Positions 16,867 to 24,940 of a DNA stretch of 64,000 nucleotides are shown here, one piece after another. Under the pieces are notes generated by a model. It saw nothing but the letters and a program-made list of their open reading frames with translations. It was not told where the DNA came from and searched no databases. A program made the translations under genes and the position numbers. Source of the DNA: Phaeobacter sp. A36a-5a (GTDB lineage: Bacteria > Pseudomonadota > Alphaproteobacteria > Rhodobacterales > Rhodobacteraceae); NCBI RefSeq assembly GCF_037911135.1, contig NZ_JBBLYU010000001.1:930001-994000 (forward strand). Direction: 5' to 3'. Each line of letters opens with the position of its first letter. Positions within the stretch are counted from its first letter, which is position 1.

Positions 16867-17706
16867 TCAGCGACGTCCCCGCGCCATAAAGGCGAGTCGC
16901 TCAAACAGATGCACATCCTGTTCGTTCTTCAGCAGCGCGCCATGCAGTTTCGGCAGCGCATCCGCGCCATCGCGCTTCAGATCTTCTGCGCTCAGATCCT
17001 CGGCCAAGAGCAGCTTCAGCCAGTCCAGCACCTCCGAGGTCGAAGGTTTCTTCTTCAACCCGGCCGTATCGCGGATCTCGTAGAACTGCGTCAGCGCGGT
17101 GGTCAGCAGGCTGTCCTTGATACCGGGATGATGCACCTCGACGATCTTGCGCATGGTTTCGGCATCGGGAAACTGGATGTAGTGAAAGAAGCACCGACGC
17201 AGAAACGCGTCCGGCAGTTCCTTTTCATTGTTGGAGGTGATGATCATGATCGGGCGCTGCCTGGCCCGGATCGTCTCGCCGGTTTCGTAGACATGGAACT
17301 CCATCTTGTCGAGCTCCTGCAACAGGTCGTTCGGGAACTCGATATCGGCCTTGTCGATTTCGTCAATCAGCAGAACGACCTTCTCGTCGGCCTCAAAGGC
17401 CTCCCAGAGCTTGCCTTTCTTGATGTAGTTCCTGACGTCATGCACCCGCTCGTCGCCCAGCTGACTGTCGCGCAGCCGGCTGACCGCATCGTATTCATAC
17501 AGCCCCTGCTGCGCACGGGTGGTGGATTTCACGTTCCATTCGATCATCCGCAGTCCCAGCGCATCCGCCACCTGCCGCGCCAGCTCGGTCTTGCCGGTGC
17601 CCGGCTCGCCCTTCACCAGCAGCGGCCGCTCCAGAGTGACCGCGGCATTGACCGCGATTTTCAGATCTTCGGTCGCGACATAATCCTTAGTGCCCTGAAA
17701 CTGCAT
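16867..17706 (-). CDS. MoxR-family AAA+ ATPase, short type
   Basis: A 279-residue AAA+ ATPase. Walker A GEPGTGKTE is at 33-41 and Walker B VLLIDEID at 111-118; ITSNNEKELPDAFLRRCFFHYI holds the sensor and arginine-finger region. It starts MQFQGTKDYVATEDLKIAVNAA, as close relatives do. Family knowledge says such proteins act with a vWA-domain protein; the matching vWA gene is at 11918-13102. The divergent neighbour is dksA, and the 190-base gap should hold both promoters. Confidence 0.9.
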   Translation of the reverse strand: MQFQGTKDYVATEDLKIAVNAAVTLERPLLVKGEPGTGKTELARQVADALGLRMIEWNVKSTTRAQQGLYEYDAVSRLRDSQLGDERVHDVRNYIKKGKLWEAFEADEKVVLLIDEIDKADIEFPNDLLQELDKMEFHVYETGETIRARQRPIMIITSNNEKELPDAFLRRCFFHYIQFPDAETMRKIVEVHHPGIKDSLLTTALTQFYEIRDTAGLKKKPSTSEVLDWLKLLLAEDLSAEDLKRDGADALPKLHGALLKNEQDVHLFERLAFMARGRR

Positions 17707-17899
17707 GTCTTTCCTGCCTCGTTGCCTCGCTGAAACCCCTGGGGGCGCTCTTATGCAGGTTTTAACCCTTTGTGCGTACTATTGTGTAGTGACAATCGCC
17801 TGCGCAGGGGATAAACGCTGCGGCATGCGGGGGGAGCCGCTGAGTTTGTAAACAATACCGAGGAAGACCGGCAGTATGGGGCAAACCAAAGGTAGCGAA

Positions 17900-18322
17900 A
17901 TGAAGCAAGACGTGTTCCTGCCGGATGATTATCGTCCGGCTGAAGATGAACCCTTCATGAATGACCGGCAGCAGGAGTATTTCCGTCGTAAGCTCTATGA
18001 CTGGAAACAGGAACTCCTGGCCGAAAGCCGTGACACCATCGAGGGGTTGCAGGACAATACCCGCAATATTCCCGATGTTGCCGACCGCGCCAGCGAGGAA
18101 ACGGACCGCGCGCTGGAACTGCGCACCCGGGACCGTCAGCGCAAACTGGTCGCCAAGATCGACGCCGCGATCCGCCGCATCGACGAAGGCGAATACGGCT
18201 ATTGCGAAGTCACCGGTGAACCGATTTCGCTCAAGCGTCTGGACGCCCGGCCCATCGCCACGATGAGCCTTGAGGCACAGGAACGCCATGAGCGGCGCGA
18301 AAAAGTCCACCGCGACGACTGA
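17900..18322 (+). CDS. dksA: RNA polymerase-binding transcription factor DksA
   Basis: Binds RNA polymerase in the secondary channel and, with ppGpp, adjusts stable RNA and stress transcription. The 140-residue product begins MKQDVFLPDDYRP; AAGGTAGCG precedes this ATG. An ATG 24 bases upstream is also possible. The coiled coil carries DVADRASEE, matching the tip acidic residues needed in E. coli DksA. The zinc finger is degenerate: only one Cys (YGYCEVTGEPI) remains of the four expected, with LSLEAQ replacing the second Cys pair. A strong terminator follows directly. Confidence 0.92.
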   Translation: MKQDVFLPDDYRPAEDEPFMNDRQQEYFRRKLYDWKQELLAESRDTIEGLQDNTRNIPDVADRASEETDRALELRTRDRQRKLVAKIDAAIRRIDEGEYGYCEVTGEPISLKRLDARPIATMSLEAQERHERREKVHRDD

Positions 18323-18349
18323 TTTTCTTGCATTTGTGAAAAAAATCAC

Positions 18350-18379
18350 AACGCCGGGGCCTGTCGCTCCGGCGTTTTT
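18350..18379 (+). terminator. Rho-independent terminator of dksA
   Basis: An 8-bp stem (AACGCCGG at 18350-18357 with CCGGCGTT at 18369-18376) is followed by a T-run at 18375-18379, 27 bases after the dksA stop codon. Confidence 0.85.
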
Positions 18380-18441
18380 CGGTTATCTGGGGGTATCGCC
18401 TGGCCAGAACGGACCGGTCGGCGTGCAGACAGCGGGACAGC

Positions 18442-19668
18442 ATGAGACTGACAGACCGGAAAATCACCATCATCGGCGCGGGCATCGGTGGGCTGGCGGC
18501 GGCACTGGCGTTCAGCCAGCAGGGCGCCGAGGTCACGGTCCTCGAACAGGCCGAGGCGATCACCGAGGTCGGCGCGGGCATTCAGATCAGCCCCAATGGT
18601 GTCGCGGTTCTGCGGGCGCTGGGGCTGGCCGATGATCTCGCCTGGACTGCGCCGCGCGCCCGTGCGGTGGTTCTGCGCAGCCACCGGCGGGGGCGGGAGG
18701 TGCTGCGTCTCGATCTCGACCAATATGCGCCGGGGCGGAATTTCTACTTTGTCCACCGCGCCGATCTGATCAACCTGCTGGCTGATGCCGCACGTCGCAG
18801 CGGCGTCAAGGTGCGCCTGTTGCAGAAGGTCGACCGCATCAGCTGCGGCGCCCGGCCGGTGGTGCATCTGGCCAATGGCGCGCAATGCGGCGGCGATCTG
18901 GTGATCGGCGCAGACGGGTTGCACTCCAAGGCGCGCGCCGCGCTGAACGGCGTGGCCAAACCGCGCTTTACCGGGCAGGTGGCCTGGCGCGCTACGGTTG
19001 CCAATCTTCACAATCACCCGGCCGAGGCGCAGGTCTTCATGGGGCCGGGTCGCCATCTGGCCACCTATCCGCTGCGCGACAGCAGCCTGATGAACATCGT
19101 CGCGGTGCAGGAACGCAAGACCTGGGCGGATGAGGGCTGGCATCAGCAGGATGACCCCGAAAACCTGCGCGCCGCCTTCCAGGGCTTTGGTGGCGCTGCC
19201 GCAGAATTGTTGGGGCAGGTCGATCAGGTGGCGCTCTGGGGGCTGTTCCGCCATCCGGTGGCCGAAGTCTGGCACAAGGGCGCGCTGGCGATCATGGGCG
19301 ATGCCGCGCATCCCACGCTGCCGTTCATGGCGCAGGGTGCGAACCTCGCGCTTGAGGATGCCTGGGTGCTGGTTGATGCCCTGCGCACCGCCAAGACCAC
19401 CGAGGCCGGTCTGGCCGCCTATCAGGCGCGCCGCCACGACCGCACCGCCCGGGTTGTCGATGCCGCCACCGGCAATGCCTGGAAATACCACCTGCGCCAG
19501 CCGCTGGCCTGGCCTGCGCATCAGATCCTGCGCCTTGGCGGTCGCCTCGCGCCCCAGCGCATGGTGCAGCAATTCGACTGGATTTACGGCCATGACGTTA
19601 CCGGCGACAGCGCGGCCCCGACCGAAAACGACCCCGGCACCGGCGGCCCCGTCACCACGCTGGCCTGA
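18442..19668 (+). CDS. FAD-dependent monooxygenase (salicylate hydroxylase-like)
   Basis: Class A flavin monooxygenase of 408 residues. The FAD-binding GAGIGGLAA lies at 12-20, the conserved DLVIGADGLHS is near 150-160, and GDAAHP, which contacts the flavin ribityl, is near 286-291. VGAGIQISPNG is typical of salicylate/3-hydroxybenzoate hydroxylase relatives. The substrate cannot be read from the sequence; no aromatic degradation genes are next to it. The last 20 residues (GDSAAPTEN onwards) look like a non-conserved tail. Confidence 0.85.
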   Translation: MRLTDRKITIIGAGIGGLAAALAFSQQGAEVTVLEQAEAITEVGAGIQISPNGVAVLRALGLADDLAWTAPRARAVVLRSHRRGREVLRLDLDQYAPGRNFYFVHRADLINLLADAARRSGVKVRLLQKVDRISCGARPVVHLANGAQCGGDLVIGADGLHSKARAALNGVAKPRFTGQVAWRATVANLHNHPAEAQVFMGPGRHLATYPLRDSSLMNIVAVQERKTWADEGWHQQDDPENLRAAFQGFGGAAAELLGQVDQVALWGLFRHPVAEVWHKGALAIMGDAAHPTLPFMAQGANLALEDAWVLVDALRTAKTTEAGLAAYQARRHDRTARVVDAATGNAWKYHLRQPLAWPAHQILRLGGRLAPQRMVQQFDWIYGHDVTGDSAAPTENDPGTGGPVTTLA

Positions 19669-19906
19669 CCGGCGGGCAGGCCGTCAGAACCTGGGGCGCG
19701 GCGCTGGAGCTGGAGCTGGCGCATTCGCAAACCCTCGTGCGCAACAATCCGCAGTTGCTGCTTGCTTAGTTGCACAAAGGCAGGTAGGGAGGTCGGGTTA
19801 GGTTATCTCTATCGACTTTTCTGCTCCTTACGGCTCAGCGATGCGATCTTGCACTGACTGGCCGAGCTGCCGCATTCCGCGGGTGGCATTTTTAAGGAGA
19901 CTTACG

Positions 19907-20113
19907 ATGGCTAATGGCACCGTAAAATGGTTCAACTCTACTAAAGGTTTTGGTTTTATCGCCCCCGAGGGCGGTAGCAGAGATGTGTTTGTGCATATCT
20001 CGGCGCTTGAGCGCGCAGGCCTGACCACACTGAATGACGACCAGAAAGTCACATTCGATATCGAAGCCGGTCGTGATGGCCGCGAAAGCGCAGCCAATCT
20101 GGCTCTCGCCTAA
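19907..20113 (+). CDS. Cold-shock domain protein (CspA family)
   Basis: A 68-residue single-strand nucleic-acid-binding protein. RNP1 (KGFGFIAP) is at about 13-20 and RNP2 (DVFVHISAL) at about 27-35. The start at 19907 is supported by AAGGAG at 19894-19899. The frame opens further upstream but that extension is Cys/Arg-rich and not like the family. The 238 bases upstream could contain a long leader, common for cold-shock genes. It is followed by a strong terminator. Confidence 0.95.
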   Translation: MANGTVKWFNSTKGFGFIAPEGGSRDVFVHISALERAGLTTLNDDQKVTFDIEAGRDGRESAANLALA

Positions 20114-20151
20114 GCTTTGCCCCTGCGGGGGTATCTGCTGAGATGATATTC

Positions 20152-20185
20152 GGGCGCATCGGAAACGATGCGCCCTTTGTTTTTT
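20152..20185 (+). terminator. Rho-independent terminator of the cold-shock gene
   Basis: A 9-bp stem (GGGCGCATC at 20152-20160 with GATGCGCCC at 20167-20175) with a 6-base loop is followed by TTTGTTTTTT. Confidence 0.9.
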
Positions 20186-20328
20186 GTGCGGAGTTGTCCG
20201 TGCCGAGATGAAATCTTTGCGGACCTCAGGGGCCGGCCGATATCAGCAGCCCGCGCGCCGTTAGGGCTGACCCCGGTCAATCCGCCGGATCGCCCGCGAC
20301 CCGGCACTCAGGCCGCTGCCTTATCCGC

Positions 20329-21135
20329 CTATAGGTCCAGATCAACCCAGACCGGCACATGGTCTGACGGTTTGTCGCGGCCGCGCACCTCCTTGTCGAT
20401 CTGGCAGTCGCGCAGCAGATCGGCGGCCTGCGGGCTCAGCAGGAAATGGTCGATGAGGATGCCGTTATCGCGGTTCCAGGCCCCGGCCTGATAATCCCAG
20501 AACGAATAATGCCCCGGCCCCTGATGGCGGGCGCGGAACGCTTCGGTAAAGCCGAGTGCGACAATCCGCTGGAATGCCGCCCGGCTTTCGGGGCGGTGCA
20601 GCGCGTCGTCTTTCCAGGCTTCGGGCGTCTTGGCGTCTTCGGCCTGCGGAATGATATTGTAATCCCCGGCCATCAGCGCGGGCATTTCCTCGGCCAGCAG
20701 ATCCTTGGCCCGCTGCCGCAGCCGCTCCATCCAGGCCAGTTTATAGGCGTATTTGCCGCCGTCGACCGGCTGTCCATCTGCGTCCAGCTCAACCGGGTTG
20801 CCATTGGGCAGATAAAGCCCGCAGATGCGGATCGCCTGTTTGCCCACCACGGTTGCCTCGATCCAGCGCGCCTGTTCGTCGCTGTCATCTCCCGGCAGGC
20901 CGCGCCGCACATCCTCCAGCGGCAGCTTCGACAGGATCGCCACCCCGTTGAAACTCTTCTGGCCATGGGTTTCGACATTGTAGCCCCGGTCCTCGAACAG
21001 CTCACGCGGAAAGGCCTCATCGACCGATTTGATCTCCTGCAGCACCACCACATCGGGTTGCGCCTCATCCAGCCATTCCGGCAGCGCATGGATGCGGGCC
21101 TTGATGCCGTTGATGTTGAAGGTGGCGATTTTCAT
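20329..21135 (-). CDS. xth: Exodeoxyribonuclease III (AP endonuclease)
   Basis: Cuts DNA at abasic sites and degrades 3' ends in base-excision repair. The 268-residue product starts MKIATFNINGIKARI. The metal ligand is in VLQEIK (Glu34), AGDYNIIPQAED supplies the catalytic Asp/Asn pair, and DNGILIDHFLLS and SDHVPVW hold the remaining Asp and His. The length fits the Xth group. It is divergent from the FSSGS-peptide gene across a 387-base gap. Confidence 0.95.
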   Translation of the reverse strand: MKIATFNINGIKARIHALPEWLDEAQPDVVVLQEIKSVDEAFPRELFEDRGYNVETHGQKSFNGVAILSKLPLEDVRRGLPGDDSDEQARWIEATVVGKQAIRICGLYLPNGNPVELDADGQPVDGGKYAYKLAWMERLRQRAKDLLAEEMPALMAGDYNIIPQAEDAKTPEAWKDDALHRPESRAAFQRIVALGFTEAFRARHQGPGHYSFWDYQAGAWNRDNGILIDHFLLSPQAADLLRDCQIDKEVRGRDKPSDHVPVWVDLDL

Positions 21136-21522
21136 ATCCGGTCTCCTGCCTCAATGGCCCGCAGCGGGGCGCCTGATCTATCGCGCAATCCGGGCGAGGG
21201 GGCAAGGGCGCGCCCCGGCGACAGCAGCGAATCAGCAGCACGCGATCCGCTCGGTCTCGCCCTCCCGGCTGCCGGGTGATTTGCAGCTCTGCAAAATCAT
21301 CGCCTGACGGTCTGCTTATGCTTTGTGCGTCTGCGGTTGTGGATAGCTCTGTGGCTAACCTGTGCAGAACCTGCCATTCGGTTCAGGATCAACGGATTGA
21401 CGCTCGTTCCTAAACCGTGGACCTATCAGAAAAACAACCGATAGGCGTGTTTATCAGTTGCGAAACAGGCATCCCGTGCCGATCGTCGACGGGTGTTTTT
21501 CACCTAGAGCGGGAGACGATCC
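21136..21522. promoter_or_regulatory. Long divergent promoter region upstream of the FSSGS-repeat gene
   Basis: This 387-base gap between xth (minus) and the FSSGS gene (plus) encodes no protein that I can support. It contains a DnaA-box-like TGTGGATAG at 21338-21346. A GAACC/GGTTC inverted repeat lies at 21367-21384, and a CCTATC/GATAGG repeat at 21422-21445. A short hairpin CCCGT (21473-21477) with ACGGG (21489-21493) is followed by TGTTTTT, only 23 bases before the start codon. The last could be an attenuator-like leader. TTGACG at 21397-21402 is a possible -35 element without a clear -10. Roles are inference. Confidence 0.35.
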
Positions 21523-21774
21523 ATGACCACTTCAACCTTGCGCCACGACCTCTTTGCACAGCCGTCGACACCTGCGGCGGCGGAGCTTCATACCGGCGAA
21601 CTTCATGCCGGGGACGGGATCGAGATGTTCTCCTCCGGTTCGATCTGCCGCGAGGACGACGGCAATCTGGTTGCGGGCGCAGGCACCGCGCTGTTCTCCT
21701 CCGGTTCCGCCCCGCAGGCCGATGGCGCCACCACCACCGGCGCGGCCACCGGCTTGTTCTCCTCCGGCAGCTAA
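21523..21774 (+). CDS. 83-residue protein with three FSSGS motifs, possible precursor peptide
   Basis: I do not recognise a described function. The start ATG at 21523 is preceded by GGGAG at a suitable distance. The first 30 residues are polar with an LHTGELHAG segment. Then come three copies of (M/L)FSSGS, at residues 36-40, 58-62 and 79-83, spaced 22 and 21 residues apart, the last forming the exact C-terminus. Between copies are Asp/Gly/Ala/Thr-rich spacers. There is no signal peptide or membrane segment. A polar leader followed by evenly spaced short repeats is how multi-core ribosomal peptide precursors look, but no known modifying enzyme is adjacent. The gene 78 bases downstream is probably its partner. 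Confidence 0.7.
   Translation: MTTSTLRHDLFAQPSTPAAAELHTGELHAGDGIEMFSSGSICREDDGNLVAGAGTALFSSGSAPQADGATTTGAATGLFSSGS
21626..21767 (+). repeat. Three direct DNA repeats encoding FSSGS
   Basis: The unit TGTTCTCCTCCGG occurs at 21626-21638, 21692-21704 and 21755-21767, with GTT following the first two. Centre distances are 66 and 63 bases, a multiple of three, so the repeats keep frame. Codon choice is identical between copies, which suggests recent duplication or strong selection. Confidence 0.85.
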
Positions 21775-21852
21775 GCCGCGATGAGCCAGCCCCCCGGCAG
21801 CCTGTCTGACGGCTGACGGGCACAGGGCGCGTTCCAACTTGGTGCTTCAACC

Positions 21853-23082
21853 ATGACCATCATCCTGCCTTTCAAGATCCCGGACGCCGAAACCCGCGCG
21901 TCCGCAGATGGCCCGCCCGACCATCCGCCTCCCTCTGGACCGGGGCGGCGGGGCACGGCGCCGGGTACATCGGCTGCAACATGGGTCGAGAGCTTTGCCT
22001 GCCACCGGCGCCGGCCGCAGGAGGTCTACTGGCTGAAGGAGAACGCAGAACTGCTGAGCCTGCTGCGGGTGATGCAGCAGCGGGCCGGGGGACCGGCAGG
22101 CGCAGGGGGGATCGGCGGCGAGGCGGCGCTGTCCCCCCTGCGCCCCTTCTGTGACGGCGCCACGCGCCAACTGCGGTTTTTCCCGCAATATTATCGCTTT
22201 ATCCTGTCGATCTGCCTCGACTACGAAGATCTGACCGGCACGCCCGCCGCCGCATCGGAGCTGGCACATTGGGCCGCGGCTCAGGGTCTCGTGGAGGCGG
22301 AACTGTCGGATCTGCAACGCGCTGAGGCACAGCAGTTACTGGCCCGCCGTGGCATTGCGCTGCCGGTTGATCCTGGGCTTGCGGACCGGCTGCGCCGTTT
22401 CACCCGCCGCAGCGCGACCTTTGCGATTCCCAATCGCAAGGCTGCCTACGAGCTGACCCATATCGTGTTCTACCTCTCCGATTACGGGCGCCGGGATCCG
22501 GGGCTGGACGCCCGCGCCCTGCAAAGCCTGACCTACGCCGGGCTGTTGGCCTGCCTTGATCAGGATCTGGACCTGTTGGCCGAGATCTGCATTGCCCTGC
22601 GCTATGCCGGCGCGACGCCTCCGCCCTATTGGGAGCAGCTGCTCAGCCACGCGACCGCGCAGTTTACCCTGACACCAGACGGGTTTGACGGGCGCATGGA
22701 TGGCTATCACGCTTGTTTCGTTACGCTGTGGTGGCAGCAGGTAACTGCGGTGGGCCGGAAAGCCGAGCCCGCCTGCCGGCTCCCCGCAGGCGCCGGGCAG
22801 GCCCTGCATATCGCCGCCCCCGCCACCCGCAGTCTGCTGGCGCCGCTGTCGGTCTGGCTGATGGAGGCAGGCGCTGGACCCGGCCGGACAGCACCCGCAC
22901 TCTGGCAGGATGCCCTCAGCCATATGGCGGCGCACTCCGGTCCCGACGCCCGCAAACAGTTGCGGAACCTGCAAAACAGCACCCCCGCATTCGAGGCGTT
23001 CTGGCAGATCTTCAGCAGGGCGGGGGACTGTCACGCCCGATATCGACGGATCGGGGCAGGGGGGCTCAGCCTGTCGCCGTGA
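21853..23082 (+). CDS. Protein of unknown function, probable helical toroid, partner of FSSGS protein
   Basis: A 409-residue, largely helical protein with no signal peptide. A variable Pro-rich N-terminus (1-45) is followed by FFPQYYRFILSICLDYEDL (109-127). YELTHIVFYLSDYG (199-212) and DGYHACFVTLWW (283-294) look like repeated helix-start motifs; both pair an aromatic residue with His. Such motifs recall alpha/alpha-toroid proteins related to terpenoid-cyclase or prenyltransferase folds, but I see no DxDD or zinc-site signature, so enzymatic activity is not shown. It starts 78 bases after the FSSGS gene on the same strand without a good Shine-Dalgarno sequence, so its translation may be weak relative to the peptide. 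A G+C-rich hairpin at 21800-21821 lies between the two. Confidence 0.65.
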   Translation: MTIILPFKIPDAETRASADGPPDHPPPSGPGRRGTAPGTSAATWVESFACHRRRPQEVYWLKENAELLSLLRVMQQRAGGPAGAGGIGGEAALSPLRPFCDGATRQLRFFPQYYRFILSICLDYEDLTGTPAAASELAHWAAAQGLVEAELSDLQRAEAQQLLARRGIALPVDPGLADRLRRFTRRSATFAIPNRKAAYELTHIVFYLSDYGRRDPGLDARALQSLTYAGLLACLDQDLDLLAEICIALRYAGATPPPYWEQLLSHATAQFTLTPDGFDGRMDGYHACFVTLWWQQVTAVGRKAEPACRLPAGAGQALHIAAPATRSLLAPLSVWLMEAGAGPGRTAPALWQDALSHMAAHSGPDARKQLRNLQNSTPAFEAFWQIFSRAGDCHARYRRIGAGGLSLSP

Positions 23083-23214
23083 TCAAAACGCGCCAGCCCG
23101 TTTAGCGGCGACGCTCCGGCCATATGGCAGCAGATCACGGATCTGGTCCGCAGGGCACCGCGCGGCCAGCATCACTTAGTGCAAACCGATGGTCATGCAG
23201 CCCCTGCGGGCGTT

Positions 23215-23538
23215 TTACATCGAAAACGAGGTGCCGCAGCCGCAGCTTGAGGTGGCATTGGGGTTGTTGATCACAAACCGCGCGCCAATCAGCTCTTCGG
23301 TAAAGTCGATCACCGCGTTTTCCAGAAAGGGCAGCGAGACCTCATCCACCACCACCTTCTGCCCCTGACCCTCAAGGATCAGGTCATCGGCCTGCGGGGC
23401 ATCCAGTGCAATTTCGTACTGAAACCCGGAACAGCCGCCGCCTTCGACAGCCACGCGCAGCGCCTGACCCTGATCGGCCGCGCCGATTTCGGCCAGCCGG
23501 GCAAAGGCGCGCTCGGTCACTTTTGGAGGCAATTGCAT
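23215..23538 (-). CDS. erpA: A-type iron-sulfur cluster carrier (ErpA/IscA family)
   Basis: A 107-residue HesB/IscA-like carrier that delivers Fe-S clusters to apoproteins. The three conserved cysteines are present: Cys36 in GGGCSGF and Cys99 and Cys101 in SCGCG. The long insertion-free form and QYEIALD favour ErpA, but IscA and SufA cannot be excluded. It is divergent from the dGTPase gene; no isc or suf genes are in the window. Confidence 0.9.
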   Translation of the reverse strand: MQLPPKVTERAFARLAEIGAADQGQALRVAVEGGGCSGFQYEIALDAPQADDLILEGQGQKVVVDEVSLPFLENAVIDFTEELIGARFVINNPNATSSCGCGTSFSM

Positions 23539-23637
23539 CTCTGGTCTCCCAATACGGTGATCACTGCCGTGTTGCAGCTGAGTTCATAATATAGAAAGGT
23601 GACGCCACAGGGACAAGATTGACTGGGGAAAAGATTA

Positions 23638-24819
23638 GTGACCTACGCGCCTTATGCGACCATGCCCGACCGTAGCCGTGGCCGCCAAGTCCCCGAAGAA
23701 GAAAGCAGTTTCCGCTCCCCCTATCAGCGCGACCGTGACCGGATCATCCACGCCAGCGCCTTTCGCAGGCTGAAACACAAAACCCAGGTCTTTGTCGAAC
23801 ATGAAGGCGACAATTATCGCACCCGGCTCACCCATTCGATCGAGGTGGGGCAGGTGGCGCGGACCATAGCGGGCGCACTTCGGCTCAATCAGGAGCTGAC
23901 CGAGGCGGTGGCGCTGGCGCATGATCTGGGGCACACGCCCTTCGGCCACACCGGCGAGGATGCTCTGCATGCGCTGATGGCCCCCTATGGTGGCTTTGAT
24001 CACAATGCGCAGGCCATCCGCATCGTCACCTCGCTGGAACGGCATTACGCCGAATTCGACGGGCTGAATCTCACCTGGGAAACCCTTGAGGCGATTGCCA
24101 AACATAATGGTCCGGTTGTGGGCGATCTGCCCTGGGCGCTGGCCGAATGCAATGCGGCGCTGGATCTGGAGCTGCACACCCATGCCAGCGCCGAGGCGCA
24201 GGTTGCGGCCTTGGCCGATGACATCGCCTATAACAACCACGACCTGCACGACGGTCTGCGCGCCGGGCTGTTCACCGATGCCGATATTGCCGAGCTGCCG
24301 GTGATCGGTCCGGCCTATCAGGCGGTGGATCGCCGTTATCCCGGCCTTGACGCGCGCCGCCGCCGGCATGAGGCGCTGCGGCGGGTCTTTGGCGTGATGG
24401 TCAGCGATGTGATCGACGGCGCCCGCGCCCGTCTTGCTGCCAGCGGCGCGCAAAGCGTCGAGGATGTGCGTGCCCTGGGCGCGCCCGTGGTGGTGTTCTC
24501 CGATGCGCTCTGGGCTGACCTGAAGGAAATCCGCGCCTTTCTCTTCACCCGCATGTACCGCGCGCCCAGCGTGATGCGCAAACGCGCTGAGGTCTCCAAG
24601 GTGGTGGAGGCGCTGTTTCCGCATTTCCTCAACCATCCGGCAGAGATGCCCGCGCGCTGGCAGGGCGATATCGCCGCCGCCGCTGATGAAACCGCTCTGG
24701 CCCGGATCGTGTCGGATTACATCGCAGGCATGACCGACCGCTTTGCATTGCAGGAGCACCGCCGCCTGTTCCCCGCTGAGGCCGCTGCCGCTGCGGCGGA
24801 TCTGCAAGCCGGGCAATAG
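23638..24819 (+). CDS. dgt: Deoxyguanosinetriphosphate triphosphohydrolase-like protein
   Basis: HD-domain enzyme that hydrolyses dGTP to deoxyguanosine and triphosphate, or a related dNTPase. A 393-residue product starts with GTG at 23638, preceded by GGGGAAAAGA; an ATG eight codons later is possible. The N-terminal RDRDRIIHASAFRRLKHKTQVF is diagnostic. The HD motif is His66 (THSIEV) and His95-Asp96 (AHDLGHTPFGHTGE), the metal site. Typical lengths are 380-400 residues. The role is regulation of dNTP pools. Confidence 0.92.
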   Translation: MTYAPYATMPDRSRGRQVPEEESSFRSPYQRDRDRIIHASAFRRLKHKTQVFVEHEGDNYRTRLTHSIEVGQVARTIAGALRLNQELTEAVALAHDLGHTPFGHTGEDALHALMAPYGGFDHNAQAIRIVTSLERHYAEFDGLNLTWETLEAIAKHNGPVVGDLPWALAECNAALDLELHTHASAEAQVAALADDIAYNNHDLHDGLRAGLFTDADIAELPVIGPAYQAVDRRYPGLDARRRRHEALRRVFGVMVSDVIDGARARLAASGAQSVEDVRALGAPVVVFSDALWADLKEIRAFLFTRMYRAPSVMRKRAEVSKVVEALFPHFLNHPAEMPARWQGDIAAAADETALARIVSDYIAGMTDRFALQEHRRLFPAEAAAAAADLQAGQ

Positions 24820-24940
24820 GCGCGGGCTGCGCTGCGACTGGCGGTAACGCTGACGCCAACTGGCACTATCCTGAGGCAGGTCCGATGCGGTTTCATGGGG
24901 CAGACGCCCAGAACCGCAATCGCAGATGCAAGAGGCCGCC

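Noticed and set aside
21397-21427. TTGACG promoter in front of the FSSGS gene
   Set aside because: A -35-like element is present but no -10 hexamer lies at proper spacing; it is mentioned only as part of the leader.
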